64,000 bases of DNA from Elgaria multicarinata webbii (Eukaryota > Chordata > Lepidosauria > Squamata > Anguidae), in the NCBI RefSeq assembly GCF_023053635.1, contig NC_086177.1, forward strand, positions 98,180,001 through 98,244,000, written 5' to 3'. Made by a program: the position numbers and the translations under genes. A model generated the notes under the pieces. That model was not told where the DNA came from. It did no database searches and worked only from the letters and a program-made list of their open reading frames with translations. Shown piece after piece: positions 32,962-44,781 of this stretch (its first letter is position 1; every line of letters starts with the position of its first letter).

Positions 32962-33425
32962 ATTTATTTATTTATTAATTGCATTTGTATACTGCCCCAT
33001 AGCTGAAGCTCTCTGGGAGGGTCACAAAAGATAAAAACACTTAAAAACAGTATACAAAAAATTTAAACCATGCAAAATACACATATATTTAAAACCACTA
33101 TAACAATTTTACAAACGATGAGCCAAAAAACAGACCCAGGTTCATTACATATTACTAAATGTCTGGGAGAAGAGAAAAGTTTTGACCTGGCACCAAAAAG
33201 ATGACAATGTCGGCGCAAGGCGGGCCTCGTCAGGGAGATTGTTCCACAGTTGGGGGGCCACCACAGAAAAGGCCCTCTCTCTTGTTGCCACCCTCCGAGC
33301 TTCCCTCAGAGTAGGCACCTGGAGGAGGACTTCTGGTGTTGAACGTTGAGTTTGGGTAGGTTCGTATTGGGAAAGGCGTTACATCAGGTATTGTGGTCCC
33401 AAACCGTTCAAGGTTTTCTTATTTC
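32962..33425 (-). mobile_element. L2-like LINE 3' end
   Basis: The plus strand begins TTTATTTATTTATTAATTGC and runs through TACTGCCCCATAGCTGAAGC. On the minus strand the frame gives FSVVAPQLWNNLPDEA-like residues and a GLGPQYLM-like block, typical of the L2-group RT C-terminus. Confidence 0.7.
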
Positions 33426-33519
33426 TGCCAATCTTGGGGGTTCCTCAAGAGACAAGACCTGTTGAGATAGGGTAGCCACTTGTAAATTGGCCAAAAAGAG
33501 GTCATGCAACTCCTGAAAA

Positions 33520-33770
33520 GAGAACATGAGAACATAAGGAGAGCCACAGTGGATCAGACCACTGGTCTATCTAGTCCAGCATTCTGTCCATACAGTGACC
33601 AACCAGCTGTTTGTGGGAAACCTACAAGTAGGACAACAGCACTCTCCTACCCCTGTTCCTCAGCAATTGGTGTACATGGGCATAGGTAGCAGATAGACAT
33701 CAGGACTAGTAGCCATTGATAACCTTCTCCAGGAATTTGTCAAATCCCCTTTTAAAGCCATCCCATGGGG
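33520..33770 (-). mobile_element. CR1 LINE 3' end
   Basis: GAACATAAGGAGAGCCACAG and GGATCAGACCACTGGTC mark the reversed 3' end of the same CR1 subfamily. Confidence 0.78.
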
Positions 33771-34311
33771 TGCAGTAATACTGTAGCTACAAAGGCTCTG
33801 TGAAAGTTTTTTCTCTGAGGTGCTCTCTCACCTTTCTGTGGTGGACAAGATGGCCTCTTTCTTCTGAGGCAGTCGCTATTGAAAATCAAAAGGAGCTCTC
33901 CCTGTGGGATAATTAGTCCAGGACAGCTTGGCTCAGGCTGGTAAACAATGCGAACGAAGGGTTCAAAGAAACCTTTTTTGATATGCTTCAGCATGTTCTG
34001 TTCTCTAATGTTTTGATGTACACAGAGGCCTAGAAAGTTGGATTTATATTCTTCTTCCTTTGTAGACGGAAGCTCACATCGAGCTGGAACATTTTGGACT
34101 GAAGCTTAAAGGAGAGGACTGTTGCTACAGTGGGATTTTACTGTGAATTTGTTTCTTACAATTCATCTTCATTACTGTAATTTGAATTGTAGAACTGGTT
34201 AAACAAACAAATGTCTGATTTGTGCGCTCTTTCTCTCTCTGCACATTTACATACATGCTCCCACTAATAAAAATATATAATGCTCTGTTAATATAAATAT
34301 TTGCCCTCTGG

Positions 34312-34452
34312 GGCCACAGTTAGACCTAAGGTTTATCCTGGGATCATCCAGGGTTCGCCCCTGCCTGAGCACTGGATCCCCTGTGTGTCACCTAGATGAA
34401 CAGGTTTGACCCCTGGACGATCCAGGGATAAACCTTAGGTCTAGCTATGGCC
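34312..34452. mobile_element. Harbinger-like MITE
   Basis: GGCCACAGTTAGACCTAAGG to CCTTAGGTCTAGCTATGGCC, 141 bp and palindromic; the flanks do not match. Confidence 0.75.
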
Positions 34453-35137
34453 TAAGCATTCTTTGAAGAGAGTCCCATTACAGGCTTGGAGTAAAATCCA
34501 TTTTAAAAAATGAATCTTAATAGTGGAGAACAAATTATTAACAAACCTTACCTTAAAAGTGTGTTTCTTAACCCAGAATGTGAAATTTAGCAAATTTAAT
34601 CAGGAGTTACAGCTAAATGCCACTTAAATGTGGTTTTTAAAAAATCTCTTATGAATTAGTTGTACTTTCAAAGAATTTTGGCTCCCAAATAATGCTTTTT
34701 TGCATTGCATGTGTCAAAATAAAAAATTCTCTCTCTCTCTCTCTCTCCTTTTCTTTTCATGGATCCTTTTTACATAAGCCTGATTTGCATGCTCTGCCCA
34801 AGTTTCTTCCTACTTTGGAAAGGATATAGATCAGAAACAAACACACAGAGGCTTATAAGTGATTGCACACTGGACCAGTTTTGGCAGCCAATGAATGATG
34901 GCTTATTTGCCCTCCTATTAAAAATGCCTGTTTAGAAGAGACGTTCTCTTTTTTCCAAGGCTCTTTTACATCATCCTAAACTGCAGCTAAATGAAAGCGC
35001 ACTGCAATCTGGTCTGATAGAGCTCCTCCCTCCCTGCTGTGCCTTACATCTGTTGTCCTCCCAGCTCAAAAAACAGGGCCACATATACGGACACAGCTAT
35101 TTATGACACACTTCTAAGCATACGAAGCTGGCTTTTA

Positions 35138-35330
35138 ATGGGGCTGCTCACACAGCACACTAACTCCTACTCAATTGTTTTGAACCATGGGTTGTTTGTT
35201 GAATTATGGATTGGTGTGTTGTCTGAATGCGGCCAGGGTGGCTTGTTATTTGTGCAGTGTGGCTTATTTTGCTCAACAAGCCATCCTGAGAACCCATGAT
35301 TTGTTGCTGGGTTGTTCAGGGTGGTTAACA
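35138..35330. mobile_element. possible foldback repeat of the same family
   Basis: GGGGCTGCTCACACAGCACA with ATTGTTTTGAACCATGG resembles the copies at 16171 and 29347, but diverged. Confidence 0.4.
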
Positions 35331-35530
35331 TAAGAAGAGCCATGCTGGATCAGACCAAGGGTCCATCTAGTCCAGCACTCTGTTCACACAGTGGCCAACC
35401 AGCCATCGGCCAGGGATGAACAAGCAGGACATGGTTCAACAGCACGCTCCCACCCATGTTCCCCAGCAACTGGTGCACATAGGCTTATTTCCTCAAATAT
35501 TGGAGATAGCACACAGCCACCCTGGCTGCA
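35328..35530 (-). mobile_element. CR1 LINE 3' end
   Basis: ACATAAGAAGAGCCATGCTG then GATCAGACCAAGGGTCCATC: a reversed CR1 3' end about 200 bp long and close to the copy at 31404. Confidence 0.78.
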
Positions 35531-35840
35531 TTCAGACAAGATGATACCCTACCCTGCAGAAAACGTGCTATGTTCCGACAACTTGGTAATACACAGTTCA
35601 ATAAACAATTCCATGGTTCAACGCAACCCACACATTGTATGACCCACTGGGTCAGGTCGTCTAGATCAGTAATGTGTGTTGTGACTAGCAACACTTCTTC
35701 AGAGTTTCAGACACCTGGTCCTGTTACCTGAGAGCCTTTGGGATGGACAACATGCGGCCCGTTTGCTGCATGAGTCTGGCCCTCCTGCACCATCACTGCT
35801 GAATTTGACTTTCCTTGCAAACAAGGCATACTGGGATGAT

Positions 35841-36298
35841 GGCCTTAGCTAGACCTACCGGTAAGTCCGCGATGGAAGACGGGAGATCCCACGATGCGAG
35901 TATCGCGGGATGTCTCCCTTGTTTACATGTCAGGTGCGACGATCTCCGGAGGAGAGGTGTTGCTCCCGCCATTTTTTTTTTTAAGGAATGGAGCACACGA
36001 ACGCTCATGCACAAAAGTAAGTGTGTGTGTGTTTTTCTAAAAAATTAACTTCATTTTCCTGTTCCCCCCACTCTAGCCCCGATGGGCGCAGCTCCCGACT
36101 CTGCGCGAATAATCGTGCGGAGTTGGGTAAAGCCGCGGAAACGGGCCACACGCTTGCAGTGGGCCCAAAGTGTAGGGCTTTATCCCGGGGCCAGGGAGGG
36201 ATGATCCCTCCCTGAGCCCGGGATCCCCTGTGCGTCATCTGGATGCACGGGGCGATCCCGGGTATCAGCCTGAGATAACCTCAGGTTTAGCAAAGGCC
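35841..36298. mobile_element. Harbinger-like element, 458 bp
   Basis: GGCCTTAGCTAGACCTACCG to TTTAGCAAAGGCC, with the CCCGGGATCCCCTGTGCGTC block of the short copies near the right end. Confidence 0.7.
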
Positions 36299-37426
36299 TG
36301 TGACTCTTGTTTGCAACAGAATTGCACTCCCAGGAACTTCCTGGGGGAGTGATGCTGCTTGCAAACAAAGCGCTGATGTAACTTCTACTCGTGTGGGTTC
36401 TATGGGGCTTAATTAGAATAAACTTGCAAAACAATATAAATTGAAACAAATATGTCTTTAGTAAACATCAGTTTACAGAAATATGCCACAAACTGTCCTT
36501 CTGTGTGCAATATATATGTATATATATATCTCGGATCTCTTGTAACCCAGTCCCATGTGGTTCTGTATCTCCAGGCGCCGAGTATTTTGGAAGTCCCTTT
36601 TGTAGATTTTTTTTAAACTTTAAGTTCACAGGGCAATCCCCAATCAGTAATGCAACATTGTAGTTCAAAGTATTAGCCCTGCAATAATATAATTAGGACA
36701 AATATCGAGGATGCAAAAAAAAAAAAAAGATTCCCCATCCCCTTGAAATTCTACTGTACGCAATTAACAGTTCAGTTTTACCTTAAACAAGGTGATAAGA
36801 GCCCATAATTAAACAGCAATGTTCCAACATGCAGCTTTCAGCAGAACAACTAGTTCTCTTTTTTAGTTGTTTCTTCTCTGGCCCCCCCTCTGAGTGAGAG
36901 CCCTGCCCAAGGAACTAAACCATCTACCGCATAGGGGTTACACTTATTCTTTGCATATCTTGTATGCAAGGAAAACCACTGCTTTTTTTTTTTAAAAAAA
37001 AAAAAACCCACCACAGCAAATTTAGCATCAGTGCCAGAGGGGTGGGTTCTGGGAGAGAGCAGCCAACGCATCCCCCAGACTACTGAAGTTTGCCCACCCC
37101 TGTTTTAGATGAAGGTGCTACCCATTGATTTTGGGATTTTATCCATTGGAAGCGCACTATCTTGTCCCTGAGCTACAGGCTGTTTCTAAAGCATCATATT
37201 TTTAAAGGTATTTTTTTAAAAAAGGAAAGAAATTGGAAGAGATGGGCAACTCATGCTCCGCATTTTGAACATCAGCTCAAAAAAGAAGAAGAAAGAAAGT
37301 AAAATGCACACAGTGCGAAATGAACAAACAAACTAGAAAACTCCAGTCAAATTAAAATTATCCCATGACCGCTTAAGCTGTTGAATGCCAGCCCATAGAG
37401 GAAGGGAAACTATCTATCTATCTATA
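36299..37426. other. no gene recognised
   Basis: A/T-rich, with several poly-A or poly-T runs (36714-36728, 36984-37005). Confidence 0.5.
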
Positions 37427-37482
37427 TTTATTTATTTATTTATTACATTTATATACCGCCCCATAGCTGAAGCTCTCTATAT
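37427..37482 (-). mobile_element. L2-like tail fragment
   Basis: TTTATTTATTTATTACATTT then ACCGCCCCATAGCTGAAGC is the reversed L2 3' end, next to a TCTA repeat. Confidence 0.6.
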
Positions 37483-38025
37483 CAGAGATGGTTACATAGG
37501 TGCTTTGAACATTTTCGGATGATACTTTGACTGACATCTAGGGCATCGTCTTTTTCACCCTAACCTTATTTGGACATTCAAAGACATACGATTAACCTTG
37601 CATGCAGATGGAGAGCAGAACTGTGCCTGCTGGCCCCACTCTCTCCGTCCTTGCCACTCCACCCGTTCCAACTGTCCATCTGTTGGGAGAAGAGGGGACC
37701 CCGTTCTACGTGCTGGACTCCCCCATGGTTTAGAACCCAGTCATGGGGAGATTCAATGTATGTAGAGCAGTCTTCCTTCTTCACACCGCCCGACTTGAAG
37801 TCAGCAGGGAGCAGGGCAAGCAAATGTTGGAGGAGGGGCAGGGGAGGCCCCACTCCTTTTTCACACGCACATTCTGAAAACCATTTTGGTTGGTTTGTGT
37901 TTCTCTTGAGGGCCTCATTCCCTCATGGGTCATCTGTTGGAGGCCATGTGTGTCAGTGGTGTGTGGAGCCAACACCAGCAGGGGGCAAGACCAGAGGCAA
38001 AAATGGGTGAGTGTTCATCCCTTTT
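37483..38025. other. no gene recognised
   Basis: An open frame of 146 codons (37570-38010) has no recognisable motif and low-complexity content; I do not call it a gene. Confidence 0.45.
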
Positions 38026-38250
38026 CATAGAATCATAGAATAGCAGAGTTGGAAGGGGCCTACAAAGTCCAACCCCCTGCTCAATGCAGGAATCCACCCT
38101 AAAGCATCCCTGACAGATGGTTGCCCAGCTGCCTCTTGAAGGCCTCTAGTGTGGGAGAGACCACAACCTCCCTAGGTAACTGATTCCATTGTCATACTGC
38201 TCTAACAGTCAGGAAGTTTTTCCTGATGTCCAGCTTTCCTGATGTCCAGC
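38026..38250 (-). mobile_element. CR1 LINE 3' end, ATTCTATG subfamily
   Basis: ATAGAATCATAGAATAGCAG at the left, CCCCTGCTCAATGCAGG, then the coding end to TTTCCTGATGTCCAGC, which is duplicated once (38219-38250). Confidence 0.83.
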
Positions 38251-38406
38251 TTTTCTCTTTCTCTGTCTCTTTCCCTTCTCTCCTCTCCTCCCCTGGGCAA
38301 ACAGGCTTCCGGGGAAGGAACCAATCACCAATGATAAGGCAGCTTCATATGTTCAGCTTGTGGCTCATGAAGAAAAAAAAATGTTCCTAGCCAGAAATCG
38401 GACCCG

Positions 38407-38727
38407 ATGAGCATGATTGATATGGATGGGAATATGGATCCAGGTGGACAGTTTGGATGGCTTTAAAAGGGGGTTAGACAAATTCCTGGAGGAGAATGGC
38501 TATCAATGGCTTCTGGTTGTGATGGCTGTATGCTACCTCCAGTATCAAAGGCAGTATACCTATGAGTACCAGTTGCTGGGGAACATGGGCAGGAGGGTGC
38601 TGTTCCACTCATGTCTTGCTTGTGGTTTTCCCGTGGGCAGCTGGTTGGCCATTGTGTGAACAGAATGCTGGACTAGATGGAGCCATGGTCTGATCCTGCA
38701 GGGCTCTTCTTATGTTCACATGTTCGC
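38407..38727 (+). mobile_element. CR1 LINE 3' end
   Basis: FGWL*KGVRQIPGG-like coding end, then CAGTTGCTGGGGAACATGG and TGGTCTGATCCTGCAGGGC and a TCTTCTTATGTTC end, on the plus strand. Confidence 0.8.
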
Positions 38728-39904
38728 AGGTGCATTCAGAACCTGCTTCTGCATTGCTGATCTTCCTTTCTAGATGGTGGCTCCATACCTTTTAAAAAAC
38801 ACATGCGACGCCACACAGCACTGTTCAGAAAAGAACACAAAATGCTCACAATCGTATCAAAAATATTTTATTTATTAAAGTAACAATTGTACTAAACAAC
38901 CTATACTTGAAAGGCGTTGAATAATTGCTAGAATAAATACAGGCAATTAATTCAATCTTTTATAAAATGAGAGGATCTTTATTTGACACTTGAACGTTAT
39001 TTCCCCAAAGCTTTAACTTATACAATATAAATAGTTAAAAGGCAAAGTCAAGTTTCTTTTTTCCTATTTGTGTCATGTGCTTTTTTCGTCTTTGTTTGTA
39101 GAAGTGTCTAATACTGATCCACTTGGTCACCAAAAAGGATCGACCCCCAACCCCCAGTTGTGAGCGTATATAAAGGCTAATTTGCAAGCAAATGTGTTAT
39201 CTCCACATCATCAGACAAGTAATAAAAGGTAGCCGGTGTGTTGCACATTCCACAGCAGAAGGGAGCCCTATTCAGGCATTAGTAAAAGTGACATGCGAAC
39301 AAGCAAAAGGGTCGTGGTGAGTAGTTCTGTCCCATTGACTTGTGCACCAATTATTCCCTCCTCAGGCGTCCGTGCATACAGCACAGAAGTCTGCCAGAAG
39401 GGAAGCTGTGCTATTGGAGTTCCAGCTCATGTGGAAGTCTTCACCCATACAGCTGTATGCACACACAAAAAACACCCCTTCCTGCAGATGTTCATGCTGT
39501 ATGCGCAGATGCCAGGAGGAGGGGGTGGAGCCATTCTGCACGGCCCCATTCCTTGCTCTCATGTTGCTTTCATCAGTTTAGATAATACCCGAAGAGGGCT
39601 AAAATCAAACTTATATTTGCATTAGAATGACAAAGACATAACCAGATGGGCTTCTTCTTATTTTATTCTTTTACCACAGTGTATGTCCATGAAAGAATCC
39701 AAAAGGGTATAGATCAGTATGGTGCTGAGATTGTCATTCTTTACTAAATATGCTTAGGGATTTCTATTACATCCCTTTGGCTATGCAGGAATTGGGACCC
39801 AAAGTTTCCTTTTATCAAAACCAGAATTGTATTTATAGGTGCAGTTTAAAAACACATGCACACAAAACATCAGTGTGTACAAATGAACAGGCAATCTGCT
39901 ACTG
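38728..39904. other. no gene recognised
   Basis: A/T-rich in the first half. Frames of up to 129 codons at 39236-39625 overlap in several phases and look like chance. Confidence 0.5.
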
Positions 39905-40060
39905 TATAGAGTCTACACTACCCCGCTTACCTGGGAGTAAACCCTACTGAACACAATGAGACTTATTTATTGTTTATTATTGTTTATTACATTTCTATAC
40001 CGCCCAATAGCCGGAGCTCTTATTTTTGAGTAGACATGTAGAGGACTGTGCTGTAAGTTG
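39905..40060. repeat. CTTACCTGGGAGTAA repeat split by an L2 tail
   Basis: CCCGCTTACCTGGGAGTAAA...CACAATGAGACTTA and, after the L2 fragment, TTTTTGAGTAGACATGTAG are two halves of a common foldback repeat. Confidence 0.55.
39966..40022 (-). mobile_element. very short L2-like tail insertion
   Basis: TTTATTG repeats followed by CATTTCTATACCGCCCAATAGCCG give only the last 55 or so bases of an L2 3' end, inserted in an older palindromic repeat whose halves lie at 39905-39965 and 40023-40060. Confidence 0.65.
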
Positions 40061-40202
40061 GGTCTTAGCTAGACTTAAGGTTTATCCTGGGATCGTCCCA
40101 GGGTCATCCCTGTTCATGTAAATGACACACAGGGGATCCCTGGAGCAGGCAGGGTATGACCCGGGGACAAACCCGGGATAAACCTTAGGTCTAGCTAAGG
40201 CC
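40061..40202. mobile_element. Harbinger-like MITE
   Basis: TCTTAGCTAGACTTAAGG at the left end and CCTTAGGTCTAGCTAAGGCC at the right, 142 bp and palindromic. Confidence 0.75.
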
Positions 40203-40204
40203 TA

Positions 40205-40292
40205 GGTCACACTTAGTCGCATTGAAATAAGTCATGATTAACTTTCATCCCATTGATTTCAGTGTGACTAACATAGCCTGGATCCAACCCAA
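40205..40292. repeat. palindromic repeat, same type, short
   Basis: GTCACACTTAGTCGCATTG and CAGTGTGACTAACATAGCC form weak arms. Confidence 0.4.
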
Positions 40293-40892
40293 TAAACTAC
40301 TCAGGAAGGTAAGGAATTGCCATGAGACTCCACCTCATACTTTATAAACCTTGCCCATTGTTCTAATCTGGGAAGAACTTCTTCATGAGATTGGTGTCAG
40401 CCAATTTGAATAATTAGCCTGTTTAATATTTAGTTGTATTGCCAATTCTGAGCATTCAAAAAGGATGTGTCACTTTCAACTAAGCATTGGTTTGATATGA
40501 ACATGCTGTGATTTACTTTTGAATCTTCTAATTCTGGATCTAATTCCTGCTTCATTGCTCTAAAACTCAGAGAGCTAGAAACTTGGGGCTACTTTTTGCT
40601 TTACGACTGCAAGTACAGAACAACTCCTACATGTCAATTCCATATTTGAAAAGATGCAAGAATAAATCTGATGTGGTTCAGCTTGTTCACAGCTAAGCCT
40701 GCACAGCTAGTTGCCAGACTGCTTCAAGAGCATCATCCTGGTCCAGTTTTCTGCTGGTGCAGGAACTGCCTCCTAGTCACACACAGGGCTCGCCCACCTG
40801 CAAATGTTTCACCATGCAGTACAATGAACACAAGGAGTTACCCTGTCCATTGAAAAGAATGGGGAAACCCACCTGTGAAGGGAGATGTGAAG

Positions 40893-41027
40893 GGATGGAT
40901 CCAGACTTAGTCCTACTTAAAGTAGACCTACTGAAATAAAGGTCCCTTGACTAGGCCGTGACTTATGTAAATCATGTTGTTTTCAGTGGGTCTATTCTAA
41001 ATAGGACTACCTTTGGATCTAACTCCA
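40893..41027. repeat. palindromic repeat, same type
   Basis: GGATCCAGACTTAGTCCTAC and TAGGACTACCTTTGGATC form the arms. Confidence 0.5.
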
Positions 41028-41865
41028 AAAAGAGTGCCATTGAACATGCCATTTGGCTCAGCAGTAATTACAAGTAGAATTAAAGCTTCCAGTTCAGAGA
41101 GGGTAAAAGTTTTGATGAACTTGAACCCTCATTTTATAAAGTGTGGTGGTAGAATTCTGGGTTGTACCACTTATGGGGTGGGGGTGGGGAGGCACGTACC
41201 ATTTTTGAGAGCTCCGCAATATAGGAAACCTCCCTGAAAGTTTGTATTAGTATTAAGTAACATATCACTAAAAAGGATATGCTAAAACATCGAGCATCAG
41301 ATGAGCATTTTATCGCATGCTCGTTACAGGTCATTCACGATTTTTGCGGCTGCTTTTGACGCGCCGTCTGCCTCACGCACATCTCTTGCACCTTCTAGTC
41401 TTTTTTCCATCATAAAGTAAAACAGGAAACAAAAAACAGATTTTGGGGGGCTATAGCGAAACTTGCCGCCATTTCCTGCTGTGTGCAGGAGAAGCAACCC
41501 GATAAAAATGCCACATGGCTGTTGCTTGCTTCCTCTTTCTTCCCCGTGTGAAGAAATAGGAAGCTGTTCGTCACTATTGTGGAACAGCAGCAGAAGGCAA
41601 AGAGATGGTAGGGAAATGCAATTCCACCCTCCGCATCTGATGATGCTCATTGTCCCTGTAAGCTGAGCAACTATATACAGGCTGTTATTGTTTTTTCAAT
41701 GCAGGAAGATATTTATAGAGGGAAAGAAATTAAACATTGATTCCACCCCTGCACTCTGGAGTGGGAGAATCCTCTCCCATGGCTGCCTATATCTAACCAG
41801 GCCTAAGAAGTAGCCTTTCAGGTCAAACCCTGCACCAAATGAAGCCTGTCCAATAGCTCAGCGAC
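41028..41865. other. no gene recognised
   Basis: Apparently unique intergenic sequence before a hAT-type MITE. Confidence 0.5.
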
Positions 41866-41873
41866 TCCATATG

Positions 41874-42193
41874 TAGGGTGACCATATGAAAAGGAGGACA
41901 GGGCTCCTGTATCTTTAACAGTTGTATAGAAAAGGGAATTTCAGTGGGTGTCATTTGTATGCATGCAGCACCTGGTGAAATTCCCTTGTCATTACAACAG
42001 TTAAAGCTACAGCAGCTCTGCCCTCTTGACCAGATACAAAAAAGGACAGGAGTCCTGTAGCTTTAATTGCTGTGATGAAGAGGGAATTTCATCAGGTGCT
42101 GCATGCATACAAATGACACCTGCCGAAATTCCCTTTTCTATACAACTGTTAAAGATGCAGGAGCCCTGTCCTCCTTTCCGTATGGTCACCCTA
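41874..42193. mobile_element. hAT-type MITE, 320 bp, copy 2
   Basis: The ends and length are the same as copy 1. The target duplication is TCCATATG (41866-41873 and 42194-42201). Confidence 0.9.
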
Positions 42194-42201
42194 TCCATAT
42201 G

Positions 42202-42974
42202 TATTCAAGATTTCACCCAAGTTCACAGGATTTCTCAAATGGAAGGCAAGACAAGTACTCCAGCAACACTGTTCAAGTAATGGGAGTAATAAGAAAAATG
42301 ACCAATACCGGGAGACATTTCATTAAAATAAAAATAAAAATAGCAACATTGCATTATGCACATGTTTGTGCGGGAGGGAAGGGGCCTATTGAGGCACATT
42401 TTTAATCTTCAGATGTGCACCATTTGCCAGAAGTTATGTTTCCTCTTACAAGATTTCTGGGGGCTGGGGGTGGGAAGATTGCACATATCTATCCCTTTGG
42501 CCTTAAAGAGCACAAGCCCCGAGGAAACTGTTCTGCATAACCAGCATAGAAATGAATAGGAGTTGTGCATGATGACCATTTGGGTGTGTGTGTGTGTTTG
42601 GGGGGGGACCTATATGGCCAAATGAGGACTAAGCATACTCAGTAGGCATTTAATGCTGATGATCTGTTGGAAGAAATAATGGTAAACCAAGGAATGGAGT
42701 ATCCTGGTCGAGGGCATGGCTGGCTGGCTGGCTGGCTGGAGCCCTGAACAAGAGAACTCCATGCTGCAACATTCTGTGGCAGCTCCTTGTTTTGAGCAGC
42801 TCCCATTCATTTCAGTGGAGACTATGCAGAAAAAACTTCCAGGAGGAAAGTGCTCTTCTTTGTGCACAAAGATTTTGTTCTCCAAAAACTGACAATGATG
42901 TTGGCGTTTGCAAATAAAATAAAAATAAAAAGCGCACATTTTAAATACTTTCACAGAAATAACCATTCATCAGT
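42202..42974. other. region just downstream of HAS2
   Basis: No gene recognised. A GGCT run (42719-42738) and a G-rich GT stretch (42583-42607) are present. Confidence 0.5.
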
Positions 42975-43851
42975 TTAAAAAGTACAGAGAAAGTTTTATT
43001 CTTTCCATTGTGAAAAAAGAAGAAGAAGAAGAAGAAATCAAATCAGCATCTGTTTTCACATTGTGGGCAAGGTTTTTTTGTCTCTTTGTTTTGAAAGTAG
43101 GGATTCTTCAAAGCCTATTTAGAAAAGGAGAGAGGCTGTTAAGAATGGGGAGGGTCGGAAGAGTGTACTTTTTTGGCAAAAATAGAAAATGAGATTTAAA
43201 AAAGAACTAGTGTAAAAAGTAAACAGAGACAAATAATTACAATTATATAAAAATACAACTTGGTCACCAAACCTTATAAAAATTGACTTTGGAATTACAT
43301 TTGGCAGCCTGACACACACACACACACATCCACACACGACACACACATACATGCACACCCGCACATCCCTTCCTAGAAAAATCACAGAACAACGAGAAGT
43401 TCATAAATTAGGTTGCAAGGGGTTACCAGATCCTTTGCTTGTGTCTCCAAAACTCTCTTTCTTCCATGTCCGTCCACATGAGCATGACCAATGAGGTATA
43501 TAGGACGCTAACACTTTTGGGTGTACGCACAACAGAAGAAAGTGCATCATTGGAGACCACCCACAGGAATGGGTTGAATCCATGAGATTTTGTCCCCCAC
43601 CCCCCCAAAAAGGCACAATCACATTTTAATTATTATTATTATAATTATTATTCTTTCCTTTTTTTTCCTTTTCCTTTTTTTTTTTTGCTTTGGCATGTTC
43701 ACGAAATTGTTAATGTTCAAGTCCCAGCAGCAGTGATCTTTTCCCCTTGATGATATCAAATTCAGTGCCACAAACGCTAGAAGGTTCGTCATCAGGTCGC
43801 TTAAAAAACTTTCCACGGGCAGCAAAAACGGACAAAGATGCAGTGGTCAAA
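42975..43851 (-). other. HAS2: HAS2 3' UTR (probable extent)
   Basis: The UTR runs from the stop codon to just past the AATAAA at 43000-42995, about 0.88 kb, close to the roughly 1 kb known for mammalian HAS2. It contains a CA/GT dinucleotide stretch (43314-43345), an A/T-rich triplet tract (43625-43660) and a GAA run (43018-43036). An ATTAAA variant at 43630-43625 could give a shorter transcript. The exact cleavage site is inferred. Confidence 0.65.
42995..43000 (-). terminator. HAS2: polyadenylation signal AATAAA, candidate for HAS2
   Basis: TTTATT on the plus strand is AATAAA on the minus strand, about 850 bases after the HAS2 stop and in an A/T-rich context. It is the first canonical signal I find downstream of the stop. 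Confidence 0.6.
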
Positions 43852-44781
43852 TCATACGTCCAGCACCATGTCATACTGTTGCTCTTTCTTCCGTCTGCCA
43901 CATTTGGTGATGAGAACCAAGTACAAAGTCAAAAGCATCACCCAATAGCACGCGTAAAGTATCGTACCGATGATCAACACTGTCTGTTTCGATTCGGAAA
44001 ATGGCTTTTTGGATTCCTTGTATACTGTGAAAATAACACCACCTAAGAGGATTGTAAACCAAACGGACACTGGGATGAGTCCTATGAAATTGACTACAAT
44101 TGTTTTTCTGCCCGACGTGCCCCACCCTGCCTTGTTTATCGTTGCTATTGCAAACATCTTGGCCGGAAGTAAACTTGACATGTACAACACTGAGTAAAGG
44201 GACATAAACACCATGACAATGTTCCCTCTAAGGCAGCTGGCAAAGGAAGACTTTATGAGACCCACAAGCTGGACTGTCAACAGAAAAAGGAGGATGTTCC
44301 ACAGCTTCCCCCGGTAGAAAAGCTGAATGACAGTGGCGATAAGAAAAAAAGGGAAAAACCCAGTGATGACAGCCTCGTAGGTCATCCACAAGTGATGCTT
44401 GTGGAACCACATTGCGTTGTATAGCCACTCTCGGAAATAGGACTTACTCCAACGGGTCTGTTGGTTCAACCACCTGAGATATTCTATGGGTGTTTCAGTA
44501 AGGCACTTGGATCGAGCTGTATATTTCGTTGCATAGCCAAGGCTCAGGACCCGGTTTGTGAGATGTCTGTCATCTCCAAAGCTGCACTGAGATCCCATGA
44601 ATTCTTGATTGTACCAATCTTCCACAAATTCGTGGAGTAAGGAGTTCCTGTACATTCCCAAAGGTCCGCTGATGCATTGTACACAGCCAAAGTAGGATTG
44701 GCAGGCTCTTTCGATATTAAATGCCATCCAGTATCTTACGCTGCTGAGAAAGGAGATCCACGAATCGTACTTGTTCAGAAT
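43852..44781 (-). CDS. HAS2: HAS2 coding exon 4 (residues 244-552) and stop
   Basis: This exon encodes [10 protein letters not shown]... to ...YDMVLDV and a TGA stop at 43854-43852. It includes GPLG, GDDRHL, QQTRW and the C-terminal membrane segments, ending in a basic CGRRKK tail. The acceptor, TTGCTGGTTGTAG|ATTCTG, is on intron bases 44782 and above. The frame is open throughout. The first in-frame ATG inside the exon encodes M262 and is not the start. Confidence 0.97.
   Translation of the reverse strand: MLNKYDSWISFLSSVRYWMAFNIERACQSYFGCVQCISGPLGMYRNSLLHEFVEDWYNQEFMGSQCSFGDDRHLTNRVLSLGYATKYTARSKCLTETPIEYLRWLNQQTRWSKSYFREWLYNAMWFHKHHLWMTYEAVITGFFPFFLIATVIQLFYRGKLWNILLFLLTVQLVGLIKSSFASCLRGNIVMVFMSLYSVLYMSSLLPAKMFAIATINKAGWGTSGRKTIVVNFIGLIPVSVWFTILLGGVIFTVYKESKKPFSESKQTVLIIGTILYACYWVMLLTLYLVLITKCGRRKKEQQYDMVLDV

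Noticed and set aside
37570-38010. 146-codon frame
   Set aside because: No start context, domain or repeat of known type; consistent with chance in GC-moderate DNA.
39236-39625. Overlapping frames of 79-129 codons
   Set aside because: Open in several phases at once with no preferred frame.
43871-44125. Frames on both strands inside HAS2 exon 4
   Set aside because: Shadows of the HAS2 reading frame, which is conserved.
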